From Elizabethkingia sp. YR214 (GTDB lineage Bacteria > Bacteroidota > Bacteroidia > Flavobacteriales > Weeksellaceae): a stretch of DNA of 64,000 bases. The stretch spans positions 434,001 through 498,000 of the forward strand of contig NZ_QBUH01000003.1 in the NCBI RefSeq assembly GCF_003058195.1, in the 5' to 3' direction. The notes under the pieces are model-generated. The model was not told the DNA's origin and did not search any database. It saw only the letters and a program-made list of their open reading frames with translations. Positions within the stretch are counted from its first letter, which is position 1; every line of letters begins with the position of its first letter. A program made the position numbers and the translations under genes. This document shows positions 15,522 to 23,896 of the stretch, piece by piece.

Positions 15522-17381
15522 ATGAAGAAACAATTCCTTCTGGCCATTGCTATGGCCAGCACTGCTGTGGTGTTCTCACAATCCCGGAAAGAAGACTCTA
15601 TTTACGTTCGGGAAAACTATACGAAAGTTGAAAAGCTAATCCCTATGCGGGATGGAAAAAAACTGTTTACGGCTATCTATGTGCCTAAAGATCAGAAACA
15701 GAAATATCCGGTACTGCTCAATCGTACACCTTATACTGTAGCACCTTACGGAGAAGATCAGTACAAACTGTCTTTGGGTAATTTCCCTGCAGAAATGCGT
15801 GAAGGCTTTATTTTTGTTTATCAGGATGTTCGCGGTAAGTGGATGAGCGAAGGAGAATTTGAAGATGTACGTCCAGCACTGAAGCCGGGGCAAAAAGGTA
15901 TTGATGAAAGTACAGATACCTATGATACACTGGAATGGCTTTCTAAAAATCTGAAGAATTATAACCAGAAAGCTGGTGTATATGGTATTTCTTATCCCGG
16001 ATTCTATTCTACAACAACATTGGTTAACTCACACCCAACGCTAAAAGCCGTTTCACCGCAGGCTCCAGTTACCAACTGGTATTTAGGTGACGATTTTCAT
16101 CATAAGGGCGTTATGTTTCTGAATGATGCTTTTATGTTTATGACCGTTTTCGGTGTACCGAGACCAGAGCCTATAACACCGGATAAAGGTCCTAAGCGAT
16201 TTATTCCCCCGGTAAAGGATATGTATAATTTCTTTTTAGAGTCAGGGTCTAATAAGGAATTAAAAGATAAATATATGGGGACAAACATTAAGTTTTTCAA
16301 CGATATGTATGCACACCCGGATTATGATCAATTCTGGAAAGACCGCAATATATTACCTCACCTTACACAGGTAAAACCAGCCGTAATGGTCGTTGGAGGA
16401 TTCTTTGATGCTGAAGATGCTTACGGAACTTTCGAAACTTATAAAGCTATTGAAAAGCAAAACCCTAAATCTAATAATATCCTGGTTGCAGGTCCATGGT
16501 TCCATGGAGGATGGGTAAGAGGTGATGGCAGACAATTCGGAGATATTAAGTTTGATCACCCGACAAGTATAGATTATCAGCAAAATCTGGAACTTCCGTT
16601 CTTCAATTATTATCTGAAAGGGAAGGGGCAATTCAAAGGTGGAGAGGCCAATATCTTTATTACAGGGAGCAACCAGTGGAAAACTTTTGATACATGGCCG
16701 CCGAAGAATACGGAAACAAAACAACTTTACTTCCAGCCAAATGGTAAGCTAAGTTTCGATAAGGTGCAAAGAACAGATTCGTGGGACGAATATGTTAGTG
16801 ATCCGAATAAACCAGTACCTCATCAGGATGGAGTACAAACCAGCAGAACCCGTGAATATATGATAGATGACCAACGTTTTGCTTCCAAGAGACCCGATGT
16901 TATGGTATATCAGACAGATGCACTGCAGGAAGATATTACTTTAACAGGTCCGGTTATTAACCATTTATTTGTGTCGACTACCGGAACTGATGCTGATTAT
17001 GTAGTAAAGGTTATCGATGTTTATCCGGAAACAGAAGCTGACTTCAACGGAAAAACAATGGCCGGATATCAGATGTTGGTAAGGGGTGAGATTATGAGAG
17101 GAAAGTACAGGAACGGATTTGATAAACCGGAAGCCTTCCAACCGGGATTTGTTACAAAAGTAAATTATGAAATGCCGGACATTGCACACACCTTTAAAAA
17201 AGGACACCGCATTATGATTCAGGTCCAAAATTCATGGTTCCCATTGGCAGATCGTAACCCACAGAAATTTATGAATATTTATGAAGCTACTTCGGCTGAT
17301 TTTCAGAAGGCAACACACCGGATTTTCCATGATGTGAATAACCCGACTTCTGTAGAAGTAAGTGTTCTGAAAGAAAAATAA
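15522..17381 (+). CDS. Secreted CocE/NonD-family hydrolase, alpha-amino-acid ester hydrolase type
   Basis: A 619-residue exported protein; the signal peptide ends AVVFSQ. It has the X-Pro dipeptidyl-peptidase (S15) alpha/beta-hydrolase fold: the nucleophile in GISYPG (Ser157), the acid in GGFFDAED (Asp296), and the His in GPWFHGG (His328). A C-terminal jelly-roll domain (about residues 385-615) completes the family layout. A cluster of acidic residues is typical of alpha-amino-acid ester hydrolases, which act on esters with a free alpha-amino group. The length is close to secreted alpha-amino-acid ester acyltransferases that I recall from Empedobacter and Sphingobacterium, which make dipeptides from amino-acid esters. 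The exact activity is inferred. Confidence 0.88.
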   Translation: MKKQFLLAIAMASTAVVFSQSRKEDSIYVRENYTKVEKLIPMRDGKKLFTAIYVPKDQKQKYPVLLNRTPYTVAPYGEDQYKLSLGNFPAEMREGFIFVYQDVRGKWMSEGEFEDVRPALKPGQKGIDESTDTYDTLEWLSKNLKNYNQKAGVYGISYPGFYSTTTLVNSHPTLKAVSPQAPVTNWYLGDDFHHKGVMFLNDAFMFMTVFGVPRPEPITPDKGPKRFIPPVKDMYNFFLESGSNKELKDKYMGTNIKFFNDMYAHPDYDQFWKDRNILPHLTQVKPAVMVVGGFFDAEDAYGTFETYKAIEKQNPKSNNILVAGPWFHGGWVRGDGRQFGDIKFDHPTSIDYQQNLELPFFNYYLKGKGQFKGGEANIFITGSNQWKTFDTWPPKNTETKQLYFQPNGKLSFDKVQRTDSWDEYVSDPNKPVPHQDGVQTSRTREYMIDDQRFASKRPDVMVYQTDALQEDITLTGPVINHLFVSTTGTDADYVVKVIDVYPETEADFNGKTMAGYQMLVRGEIMRGKYRNGFDKPEAFQPGFVTKVNYEMPDIAHTFKKGHRIMIQVQNSWFPLADRNPQKFMNIYEATSADFQKATHRIFHDVNNPTSVEVSVLKEK

Positions 17382-17429
17382 GAAAATTTAAATCGTTTCA
17401 GAAAAGGGATTTAGTATCCAATGCTATAT

Positions 17430-17467
17430 AACCATTACAGGATTTCAAATTCTGTAATGGTTTTTTT
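17430..17467 (+). terminator. Terminator of the CocE/NonD hydrolase gene
   Basis: Arms AACCATTACAG (17430-17440) and CTGTAATGGTT (17452-17462) followed by a T-run. Confidence 0.88.
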
Positions 17468-17540
17468 ATATCTTATTCTGTACAACTTTTTATCCACATT
17501 TTTATTGTTTGTTGGCGTGATCATTGCTACAGAAAATACT

Positions 17541-17548
17541 TACATTTG
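17541..17548 (+). promoter_or_regulatory. -7 box TACATTTG before the propeller-like gene
   Basis: A full TAnnTTTG match, 18 bases before the ATG at 17566. Confidence 0.5.
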
Positions 17549-17565
17549 TTTATAAATAACCAGTT

Positions 17566-18450
17566 ATGCTACGTACACTACTATATACACCTCTACTTTT
17601 TAGTCTTATTTTTTGTACCCCAAAAGCCCAGGAAACTCAAAACACATCAGAAAGCTTTGGACCATTACGTACAGTATCTAGATTTCCTAAGAAAATAAAA
17701 GAAGTTTCAGGAATACAGATTTCACCAGATGGTAAGGAATTTTACGTTCATGAAGACCAGGGAAACAGCAACGTGATTTTTGCAATAGATATGAGTGGAA
17801 ACAATACCCGGACTATAACCATTGAAGGTATAGAGAATAATGACTGGGAAGATATTACACAGGATAAAAATGGTTTTACTTATATTGGTGATTTCGGAAA
17901 CAATAATAATGATCGCAAAAATTTAGCTATCTATAAAGTGAAAATCGGCAAAGAAAATAGCACGCCTGTTTTGCAGGCGACCAAATTTTCTTATCCTGAG
18001 CAGACAGAATTTCCACCAAGTAAGAAAAACTTATTATACGACTGTGAGGCATTTATAGAACATAACGGCTACTTTTATCTCTTTACTAAAAACAGAAGTA
18101 AGAAATCTGATGGTACTTCGCTGGTATATAAAGTTCCGAATAAACAAGGTGAATTTAAAGCTCAGTTAGTTGGAAAACTAAAGCTGCCGGAGAAATATCA
18201 TGACGGAGCTGTTACAGGCGCTGATATAAGTCCGAACGGGAAAAAAATAGCGTTAATAACACATAAGAATGTTTTTATCCTGGAAAATTTTGAAGGAGAT
18301 AACTTTACGAATGCTAAAATGACCCAAATAGATTTGCAGAGTAACTCCCAAAAAGAAGGAATTTGTTTTGCAACCGATACAATACTTTATATTGGAGAGG
18401 AAAGAAACAATAAAGATGAAGGTATACTTTATTCGATGGAACTGAAGTAG
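17566..18450 (+). CDS. Exported beta-propeller-like protein of unknown function
   Basis: A 294-residue exported protein. The N-terminus is hydrophobic (LLYTPLLFSLIFC) and ends either at a Cys (LIFC, a poor lipobox) or at KAQ. The mature part has repeated strand patterns with Asp/Asn/Gly turns: VSGIQISPDGKEFYVHEDQG, NNDWEDITQDKNGFTYIGDFG and TGADISPNGKKIALITHKN. These are blades of a propeller, similar to SdiA-regulated/phytase-like domains, and the calcium-like acidic loops are visible (DQGNSN, DFGNNNND). I cannot assign a substrate. It converges on a minus-strand membrane protein gene with only 22 bases between them and no clear terminator. Confidence 0.72.
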   Translation: MLRTLLYTPLLFSLIFCTPKAQETQNTSESFGPLRTVSRFPKKIKEVSGIQISPDGKEFYVHEDQGNSNVIFAIDMSGNNTRTITIEGIENNDWEDITQDKNGFTYIGDFGNNNNDRKNLAIYKVKIGKENSTPVLQATKFSYPEQTEFPPSKKNLLYDCEAFIEHNGYFYLFTKNRSKKSDGTSLVYKVPNKQGEFKAQLVGKLKLPEKYHDGAVTGADISPNGKKIALITHKNVFILENFEGDNFTNAKMTQIDLQSNSQKEGICFATDTILYIGEERNNKDEGILYSMELK

Positions 18451-18472
18451 ATTTTCTGAATATATAATAAGA

Positions 18473-18979
18473 TTATATATTCGGGAGTTTTCTAATCATT
18501 ATTTCTTCCTGAACTACAGGCTGAAGTTCGGGAAAAGTTTTTTCAAGTTTTTTCACAGAGAGGGGAGTCATAATATTCCACATGAAGCGTGGTTTATCAA
18601 AGAAATAAAAAACTTCATTACTGGTTTTTATCTCGAAAAAATAGATCATTACTTTACCAATTAATGGGTTGTAATATAATGGAGTAATTGATGTTATTTC
18701 TGTCAATGGTAGCTTTTTTTCGTTATTTATATAGAGTTCTCTTTCTCTTATAAATAATGCTGACATTTTTGATTTCTTCTTTATAGAAATATATTCATGA
18801 AAAGAAATAATCAGGAATATGGTTAATATAAAGGTGAAAATAATAGCATAAAGAAATGGTGGGTATTGTTCATTTTCTCGCACAATATAGCTGATAATGC
18901 TTATGATCACTATTGGAATCAATGCATACTGAAAATATGCCCTCAGAAAATAATTAACCGGGCCAGAATCAATCCTCAT
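18473..18979 (-). CDS. Small membrane protein of unknown function, two TM helices
   Basis: A 168-residue protein with two adjacent hydrophobic helices at about residues 17-34 and 42-60, then a soluble region of about 100 residues with alternating beta strands. The layout (two helices followed by a small beta domain with FIRERELYINNEKKLPLTEI) resembles bacterial PH-like/YcxB-type domains that read as membrane-anchored signalling modules, but I cannot confirm it. It starts 10 bases after the large lipoprotein gene (18990-22685) ends and is probably cotranscribed with it. Confidence 0.65.
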   Translation of the reverse strand: MRIDSGPVNYFLRAYFQYALIPIVIISIISYIVRENEQYPPFLYAIIFTFILTIFLIISFHEYISIKKKSKMSALFIRERELYINNEKKLPLTEITSITPLYYNPLIGKVMIYFFEIKTSNEVFYFFDKPRFMWNIMTPLSVKKLEKTFPELQPVVQEEIMIRKLPNI

Positions 18980-18989
18980 TTTTACAATT

Positions 18990-21900
18990 TTAGAATCTTA
19001 GTCCTATGCCTGCAGAAAATCTTCCGCCATCGCTTCCTGTAAAATAAGTAGCCCGTGCAGAGAACGCTTCGAGTATACTTACCCATATTCCGCCACCTAC
19101 AGACTGGTGCCATTTTCTGGAATATTCACCATCCATCCAGACACGTCCATAGTCATAGCCAGCTAAGATACCAAAATTTACCGGGATTACACGATTCCGC
19201 ACTCTCCCGAAGTTCCAACGGATATCATTACTCTGAAATAATGAAGAATTACCCAGAAATCTGTTATTTCTGAAAGATCTTATATCATTGTTTCCACCTA
19301 AATCAGCGCCTTGGAAAAATTCGAAGTAGCGGTTGTTAATATAAACACCCTGTATCTTTGTTGCAAAGACAAATTTTCCATCATCATCTATCCGGTGTGT
19401 AACATTCAGACGTGCATCATAAGTCATGAAATTACGATTTGGATTATCAATGTTCATTCTCCATGCAGCAGAAACAGAAAAACCAAATGCCATAGTTGGG
19501 AAAGCAGCGTTGTCACTATGGTCGTAGCTGAAATTATATTTTGCACCTAAAAATTGCTGATTATCGAATACTTCGGGATTAATCTGACCAGACTGTGTAA
19601 TAAAACGATTCTTATTATGATGTACCTTATAATCCTCATAGCCTAACTGAAATGTCTGAACAAATCCCATAAAACTTTTTTTAGATATGGAAGGTGCTAT
19701 CTGCAGCTGTTGTATGTTTACCCTGTTGTAGTTTCTGCCCAGTTCATCATCGTAATTAGCCGTATTATTACCAAAACCAAAATAGTTTTGTGCAAAATCC
19801 GGAGTAGTAAAACGACCGTCTAAATGCAGTGTCCATTTTCCAATAGCATTAGGAAATATACCATTATAAATAAACTCTATTCCACTCGTAGCAAAGGAAT
19901 AATTAGTTTTAAATGTGTGTCTGGATGTGTAAGGATCTCTTTCGAAACCATTATGCGTATAGTTGACAACAGCGCCAACCTTAACACCTTCATCGGGGTT
20001 ATAGCCTATACTAGGATACCCCGCCCAGAAGTTGTACTGAGGCTTTTCAAAGTTATAGGTGTTAATATCATAATCATCTTTAATTTGTTTTGCTACATAT
20101 CCGGTAATGTTATACGTGTTTTTCTGAGATTTAAAATCATATAACTTAACATTTCGGCCATCTTTAATATTGTATACATCATCATTAAGCCCACCGATAA
20201 GTCTTATTTTTATTCCGGAATTTTCTGAGCCAGATACGTCGAATATATCATCATCATCCAGTCCGTAAATCCAGATTTCTTTGGTGTCATGTTTAGAATA
20301 TTCACGTTTGAAAACCAATTCGTTTCCTTCTTTCTTTACGCGGTATTGCAGAACACTGACTTTATGTTTTTCCTTTTTGATAACAAATCTGTCAATCTTG
20401 TTGGTACCGGTAATCATAACCGTTTTTTGTAAAGTTTTATAGTATTCCGCAGCATACTGAGCCATTTTATCTCTTCTGATTTTCAGATTTTGCTTTATGT
20501 GCCCTATGGTACCGTCTTGTACTTCTTTTGGAAGATTATGAAATGCATTGTCTATAACCTCATCGGTCATATTTTGCTGTATGTATTCTGCTTCTTTTTT
20601 CCAGTCTTCTTCAGTAGCATTTTTTAGGAAAGCCAGATCTAACGGATAAGGTTCTCTGTTTAGCCATTTTATATTACGAATATCTTCTTTGAAGCTCTGC
20701 ATATGGCGTAATGGAGGCATTTGCATAATGAACTTAAATAGAAGTCCGTCGTATTTACTGAATGCCTGATCTCTGTCTTTTGGGATGGCTTTATACGCAT
20801 AGGAGTTTCCATCTTTGTACTCTGCCCAGCGCCATTGATCGTAATGTCTGTCCCAATCGCCAAGAAGCATATCGAAAATACGGGCGCGGATATAGCTCTG
20901 CTGATCCACAGAATACTTTTCGGACTTCTGCAGATTATTCATCATATCCAAAGTATTCATCGTTGTGGTAGCTCCATTTAGCATTTTAAGATCATCCGGA
21001 CTATCCGAGAATCGTTCTTCAATCATATAGAGTTCATCACCATAGTCGTAATTGAAATCTCCTAATGCCCTTTGTCTCGGAACATAATAAAGTAAAGGGT
21101 CTGAATGAAAGACATTGATACTTTCTGCGAGATTGCCTACAGCAAATGGAGTATACGGATGTGTTGTTGTATAAAAATCGAGTAGGAATTTTTCAGCGAA
21201 AGTTCCTTCCAGTTCATGACCAAAGCTTTCATTTTTAAATGCAACAGCATTCAGAAATCGAATAGCACTTTTCTTTACTCCTCTCATCGCATATTCCTGG
21301 TTGTTTGGTGCAGCTAAACGTAGTGAGTTAGATTGGTGTCCGCCACCAGCCCGGATAGGGCTAAGTCCGCCTTTTAGCGTGTCGAGAGTTGCAACCTTAG
21401 CTTCTATAGGCATACTGTAGTATTTCCTGTAATGGTCTCCCCAAAGCCAGGTATATACTTTTGATTTTTGAGTAAGTTTTTCCGGGTATACTGAAGTTTT
21501 TATTGAATCAGAAAACGTATCCGGATATTTTCCGGGAGCAGGTCTCTGTAGGTTTTCCAGAACTTTAATCTGAGTTAAGAAATTTTCTGTATTATTTTCT
21601 GTGCTATAATAAGATACATTGGCACTACCATCCTGGTTGATATCTAAAACAGCATAACCGTTACCCCCAAAAGTAAAGTCTTTCGGAGTTGTCGCTTTTG
21701 CTGCTTCGTTTTTAGAACCGGATCCGCTAATAATCTGACGGATATTTCTTTCCTCGAGGTATTGCAGATTGTGATCGTGACCGGATACAAAAATTACATT
21801 CTGATTATCCTGTGCAAGACTTTTCAGTCGCTTTACCAATGCTGTATATCTTGCATTATTAAGATCCTGAGGACTGATGCCGGATGTCGCACGAACTACA

Positions 21901-22685
21901 TTGATAAATGAACCTATAACAGGAAGTGGAACTTTATCGCCAATAGGATAAAGCTGTTTTTTTAATGAAAAATACCCGGCATGGCTACCACTACTGATTA
22001 GCGGGTGGTGCAATGCAACCACAATAGGCTTATTCTGATTCTTATTCAGTAAGTTTTCGAATTCATCAAAAAAATCATCCCGTGTTTTGATGCTGCAATC
22101 TGCATTCATCCCTGGGTTTTCATCCCAGTTTTGCAGATACCATTCACTGTCAATGGTAATAAGGGTAAGATCATTATTTAGTTTTACCTTGTCTATTGGG
22201 CAACCCTTTTTAGGCAGAAAAGCTTTTTTATTATCCAGGTATTTTGCAACTGCTTTTTCCTGAGCTTTTAATCCATCTAAACCATAATACCAGTCATGAT
22301 TTCCGGGGATTACAATTGTATTTCCTTTGTAGTCTTTGGTTATTTTTAGCTGATTTTCCAGTTTAAGATTTGCTAGGTCATAACCTGGATCTTTTTCACC
22401 AGGCATTCCCAAAGGATAAATATTGTCTCCGAGAAATAAAAGTGTAGAGTTAGGAGAAGCTTCTTTAAGCCTTTTCTGAAGGAGGTTTAGCGTATTCTGT
22501 GCCTGAGGTTCGTCTGCATTTCCGGCATCACCAATCAGGAAAAACCGATGGGCAACTTTAGAAGAATCCCGTACAGGTATTTCGGCGAGATTTTTCCCTT
22601 TTTGTACAGTATATGTGGCACATGACTGCAGTGTAATTCCAAAGATTGAAACTTTTAAAAAATTGGAAAGCGTATTTTTTAGCAT
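18990..22685 (-). CDS. Large lipoprotein: metallophosphoesterase + kinase-like region + outer-membrane barrel
   Basis: A 1231-residue protein from the ATG at 22685 (an in-frame ATG 18 bases upstream is less likely, as the lipoprotein signal with ITLQSC fits the shorter form). Residues about 45-325 are a calcineurin-like metallophosphoesterase: FFLIGDAG, LGDNIY, IPGNHDWYYG, LHHPL and SGHDHN are all there. Residues about 440-720 contain elements resembling an atypical (CotH/Fam20-like) kinase: glycine-rich GGGHQS, Lys in MRGVKK, GDWDRHYDQW (about 610-618) and KDRDQAF (about 636-642). This assignment is my inference. From about residue 885 to the end are repeated amphipathic strands ending in Phe, with IRSFRNNR, similar to an Omp85/BamA-type barrel. 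The barrel probably sits in the outer membrane with the rest in the periplasm. Confidence 0.75.
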   Translation of the reverse strand: MLKNTLSNFLKVSIFGITLQSCATYTVQKGKNLAEIPVRDSSKVAHRFFLIGDAGNADEPQAQNTLNLLQKRLKEASPNSTLLFLGDNIYPLGMPGEKDPGYDLANLKLENQLKITKDYKGNTIVIPGNHDWYYGLDGLKAQEKAVAKYLDNKKAFLPKKGCPIDKVKLNNDLTLITIDSEWYLQNWDENPGMNADCSIKTRDDFFDEFENLLNKNQNKPIVVALHHPLISSGSHAGYFSLKKQLYPIGDKVPLPVIGSFINVVRATSGISPQDLNNARYTALVKRLKSLAQDNQNVIFVSGHDHNLQYLEERNIRQIISGSGSKNEAAKATTPKDFTFGGNGYAVLDINQDGSANVSYYSTENNTENFLTQIKVLENLQRPAPGKYPDTFSDSIKTSVYPEKLTQKSKVYTWLWGDHYRKYYSMPIEAKVATLDTLKGGLSPIRAGGGHQSNSLRLAAPNNQEYAMRGVKKSAIRFLNAVAFKNESFGHELEGTFAEKFLLDFYTTTHPYTPFAVGNLAESINVFHSDPLLYYVPRQRALGDFNYDYGDELYMIEERFSDSPDDLKMLNGATTTMNTLDMMNNLQKSEKYSVDQQSYIRARIFDMLLGDWDRHYDQWRWAEYKDGNSYAYKAIPKDRDQAFSKYDGLLFKFIMQMPPLRHMQSFKEDIRNIKWLNREPYPLDLAFLKNATEEDWKKEAEYIQQNMTDEVIDNAFHNLPKEVQDGTIGHIKQNLKIRRDKMAQYAAEYYKTLQKTVMITGTNKIDRFVIKKEKHKVSVLQYRVKKEGNELVFKREYSKHDTKEIWIYGLDDDDIFDVSGSENSGIKIRLIGGLNDDVYNIKDGRNVKLYDFKSQKNTYNITGYVAKQIKDDYDINTYNFEKPQYNFWAGYPSIGYNPDEGVKVGAVVNYTHNGFERDPYTSRHTFKTNYSFATSGIEFIYNGIFPNAIGKWTLHLDGRFTTPDFAQNYFGFGNNTANYDDELGRNYNRVNIQQLQIAPSISKKSFMGFVQTFQLGYEDYKVHHNKNRFITQSGQINPEVFDNQQFLGAKYNFSYDHSDNAAFPTMAFGFSVSAAWRMNIDNPNRNFMTYDARLNVTHRIDDDGKFVFATKIQGVYINNRYFEFFQGADLGGNNDIRSFRNNRFLGNSSLFQSNDIRWNFGRVRNRVIPVNFGILAGYDYGRVWMDGEYSRKWHQSVGGGIWVSILEAFSARATYFTGSDGGRFSAGIGLRF

Positions 22686-22729
22686 ATAAACTTTGAAATG
22701 CATAATTTTATCTAATCAAATTCGACAAA

Positions 22730-23896
22730 ATGACTCTAGTTCAAAAAGCAGGTTTCTTTATCGAAAACTTATTCAAAGATAAGTTATCTCCGGCATTTCT
22801 TTATCATAATTATAAGCATACGCAGGAAGTTGTTGCAAATGCTGAGATTCTTGCGTATGCTGATAATCTGAATGAAGAAGAGAAAGAAATATTGCTGGTT
22901 GCATGCTGGTTTCACGACAGTGGCTATACAGAAGATATTATGCTGCATGAAGAAAAAAGTTGTGAGATTGCAGCAAAGTTTTTAAAAGCAGAGGGCGTAA
23001 ACGAAGACTTTATCCGGAGGGTAAAGGAACTGATTATGTCCACAAAAATCTGTTGTAAACCGGATAACCGAATTGAAAATATTATCCGTGATGCAGACAG
23101 TAGTCATTTGGCAAGTGAAGATTATTTCACTTACTCGGATAATCTGAGAAAAGAATGGGAGCAAACGCTGGGGAAAGACTTCAGTAAAAAGAAATGGAAT
23201 TTAGATAATTTACGTTTTTTCAGGTTTCATCAGTTCAATACAGATTATGCAAAGCAGAATTGGAACCCTATAAAAGAAAAAAACCTTCAGAAGATTGAAA
23301 ATATGTTACAGGAGCAGGAAAATATAAAGAAAGATAAAAATAAGAAAGAACCTAAAAAGGAAGCTAAAGCAGACAGAAGTATAGATACAATGTTCAGAAT
23401 TACGCTGAGCAATCATACAAGACTAAGTGATATTGCAGACAGTAAAGCCAATATATTGCTTTCGGTAAATGCTATTATTATTTCTATCGCATTATCTACA
23501 CTCTTACCCAAGCTGGGATCTGAGAAGAATGAGTATTTGGTGATGCCAACCTTTATTATGCTGCTGTTTAGTGTTATCACAATTATATTTGCTATACTTT
23601 CTACAAAGCCTAAGGTTACCAGTGGTGAGTTTACGAAAGAAGATCTGAAAAACAGAAAGGTGAATCTTCTATTCTTTGGTAACTTCTACAAAATGAATCT
23701 GGACGACTATACACCGGCAGTACGGGAGATGATGGAGGATCGTGACTATCTGTATGATTCTATGATCAGAGATTTGTATTACCTGGGAGTTGTTCTAAAC
23801 AGAAAATACAGATTGCTTAGTATTACCTACCAGATCTTTATGGTTGGAATTATTGTTTCTGTTGTCGCTTTTGTTTTTGCCTTTTGGACGAGTTAA
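22730..23896 (+). CDS. HD-domain protein with Pycsar-type membrane effector domain (PycTM/DUF5706)
   Basis: A 388-residue protein in two parts. Residues about 20-180 are an HD phosphohydrolase domain: YHNYKH (His30), CWFHDSGY (His62-Asp63) and RDADSS (Asp121 or 123). A charged linker (KKDKNKKEPKKEAK, about 200-214) joins it to a membrane domain at about 220-385 with helices near 241-260, 272-291 and 367-385, starting SNHTRLSDIADSKANILLS. That domain is the family annotated as Pycsar system effector (PycTM, DUF5706), which in phage-defence loci acts on the membrane after binding cCMP or cUMP. No cyclase gene is visible nearby, so a defence role is not shown. It is divergent from the large lipoprotein gene with only 44 bases between starts. 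Confidence 0.85.
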   Translation: MTLVQKAGFFIENLFKDKLSPAFLYHNYKHTQEVVANAEILAYADNLNEEEKEILLVACWFHDSGYTEDIMLHEEKSCEIAAKFLKAEGVNEDFIRRVKELIMSTKICCKPDNRIENIIRDADSSHLASEDYFTYSDNLRKEWEQTLGKDFSKKKWNLDNLRFFRFHQFNTDYAKQNWNPIKEKNLQKIENMLQEQENIKKDKNKKEPKKEAKADRSIDTMFRITLSNHTRLSDIADSKANILLSVNAIIISIALSTLLPKLGSEKNEYLVMPTFIMLLFSVITIIFAILSTKPKVTSGEFTKEDLKNRKVNLLFFGNFYKMNLDDYTPAVREMMEDRDYLYDSMIRDLYYLGVVLNRKYRLLSITYQIFMVGIIVSVVAFVFAFWTS

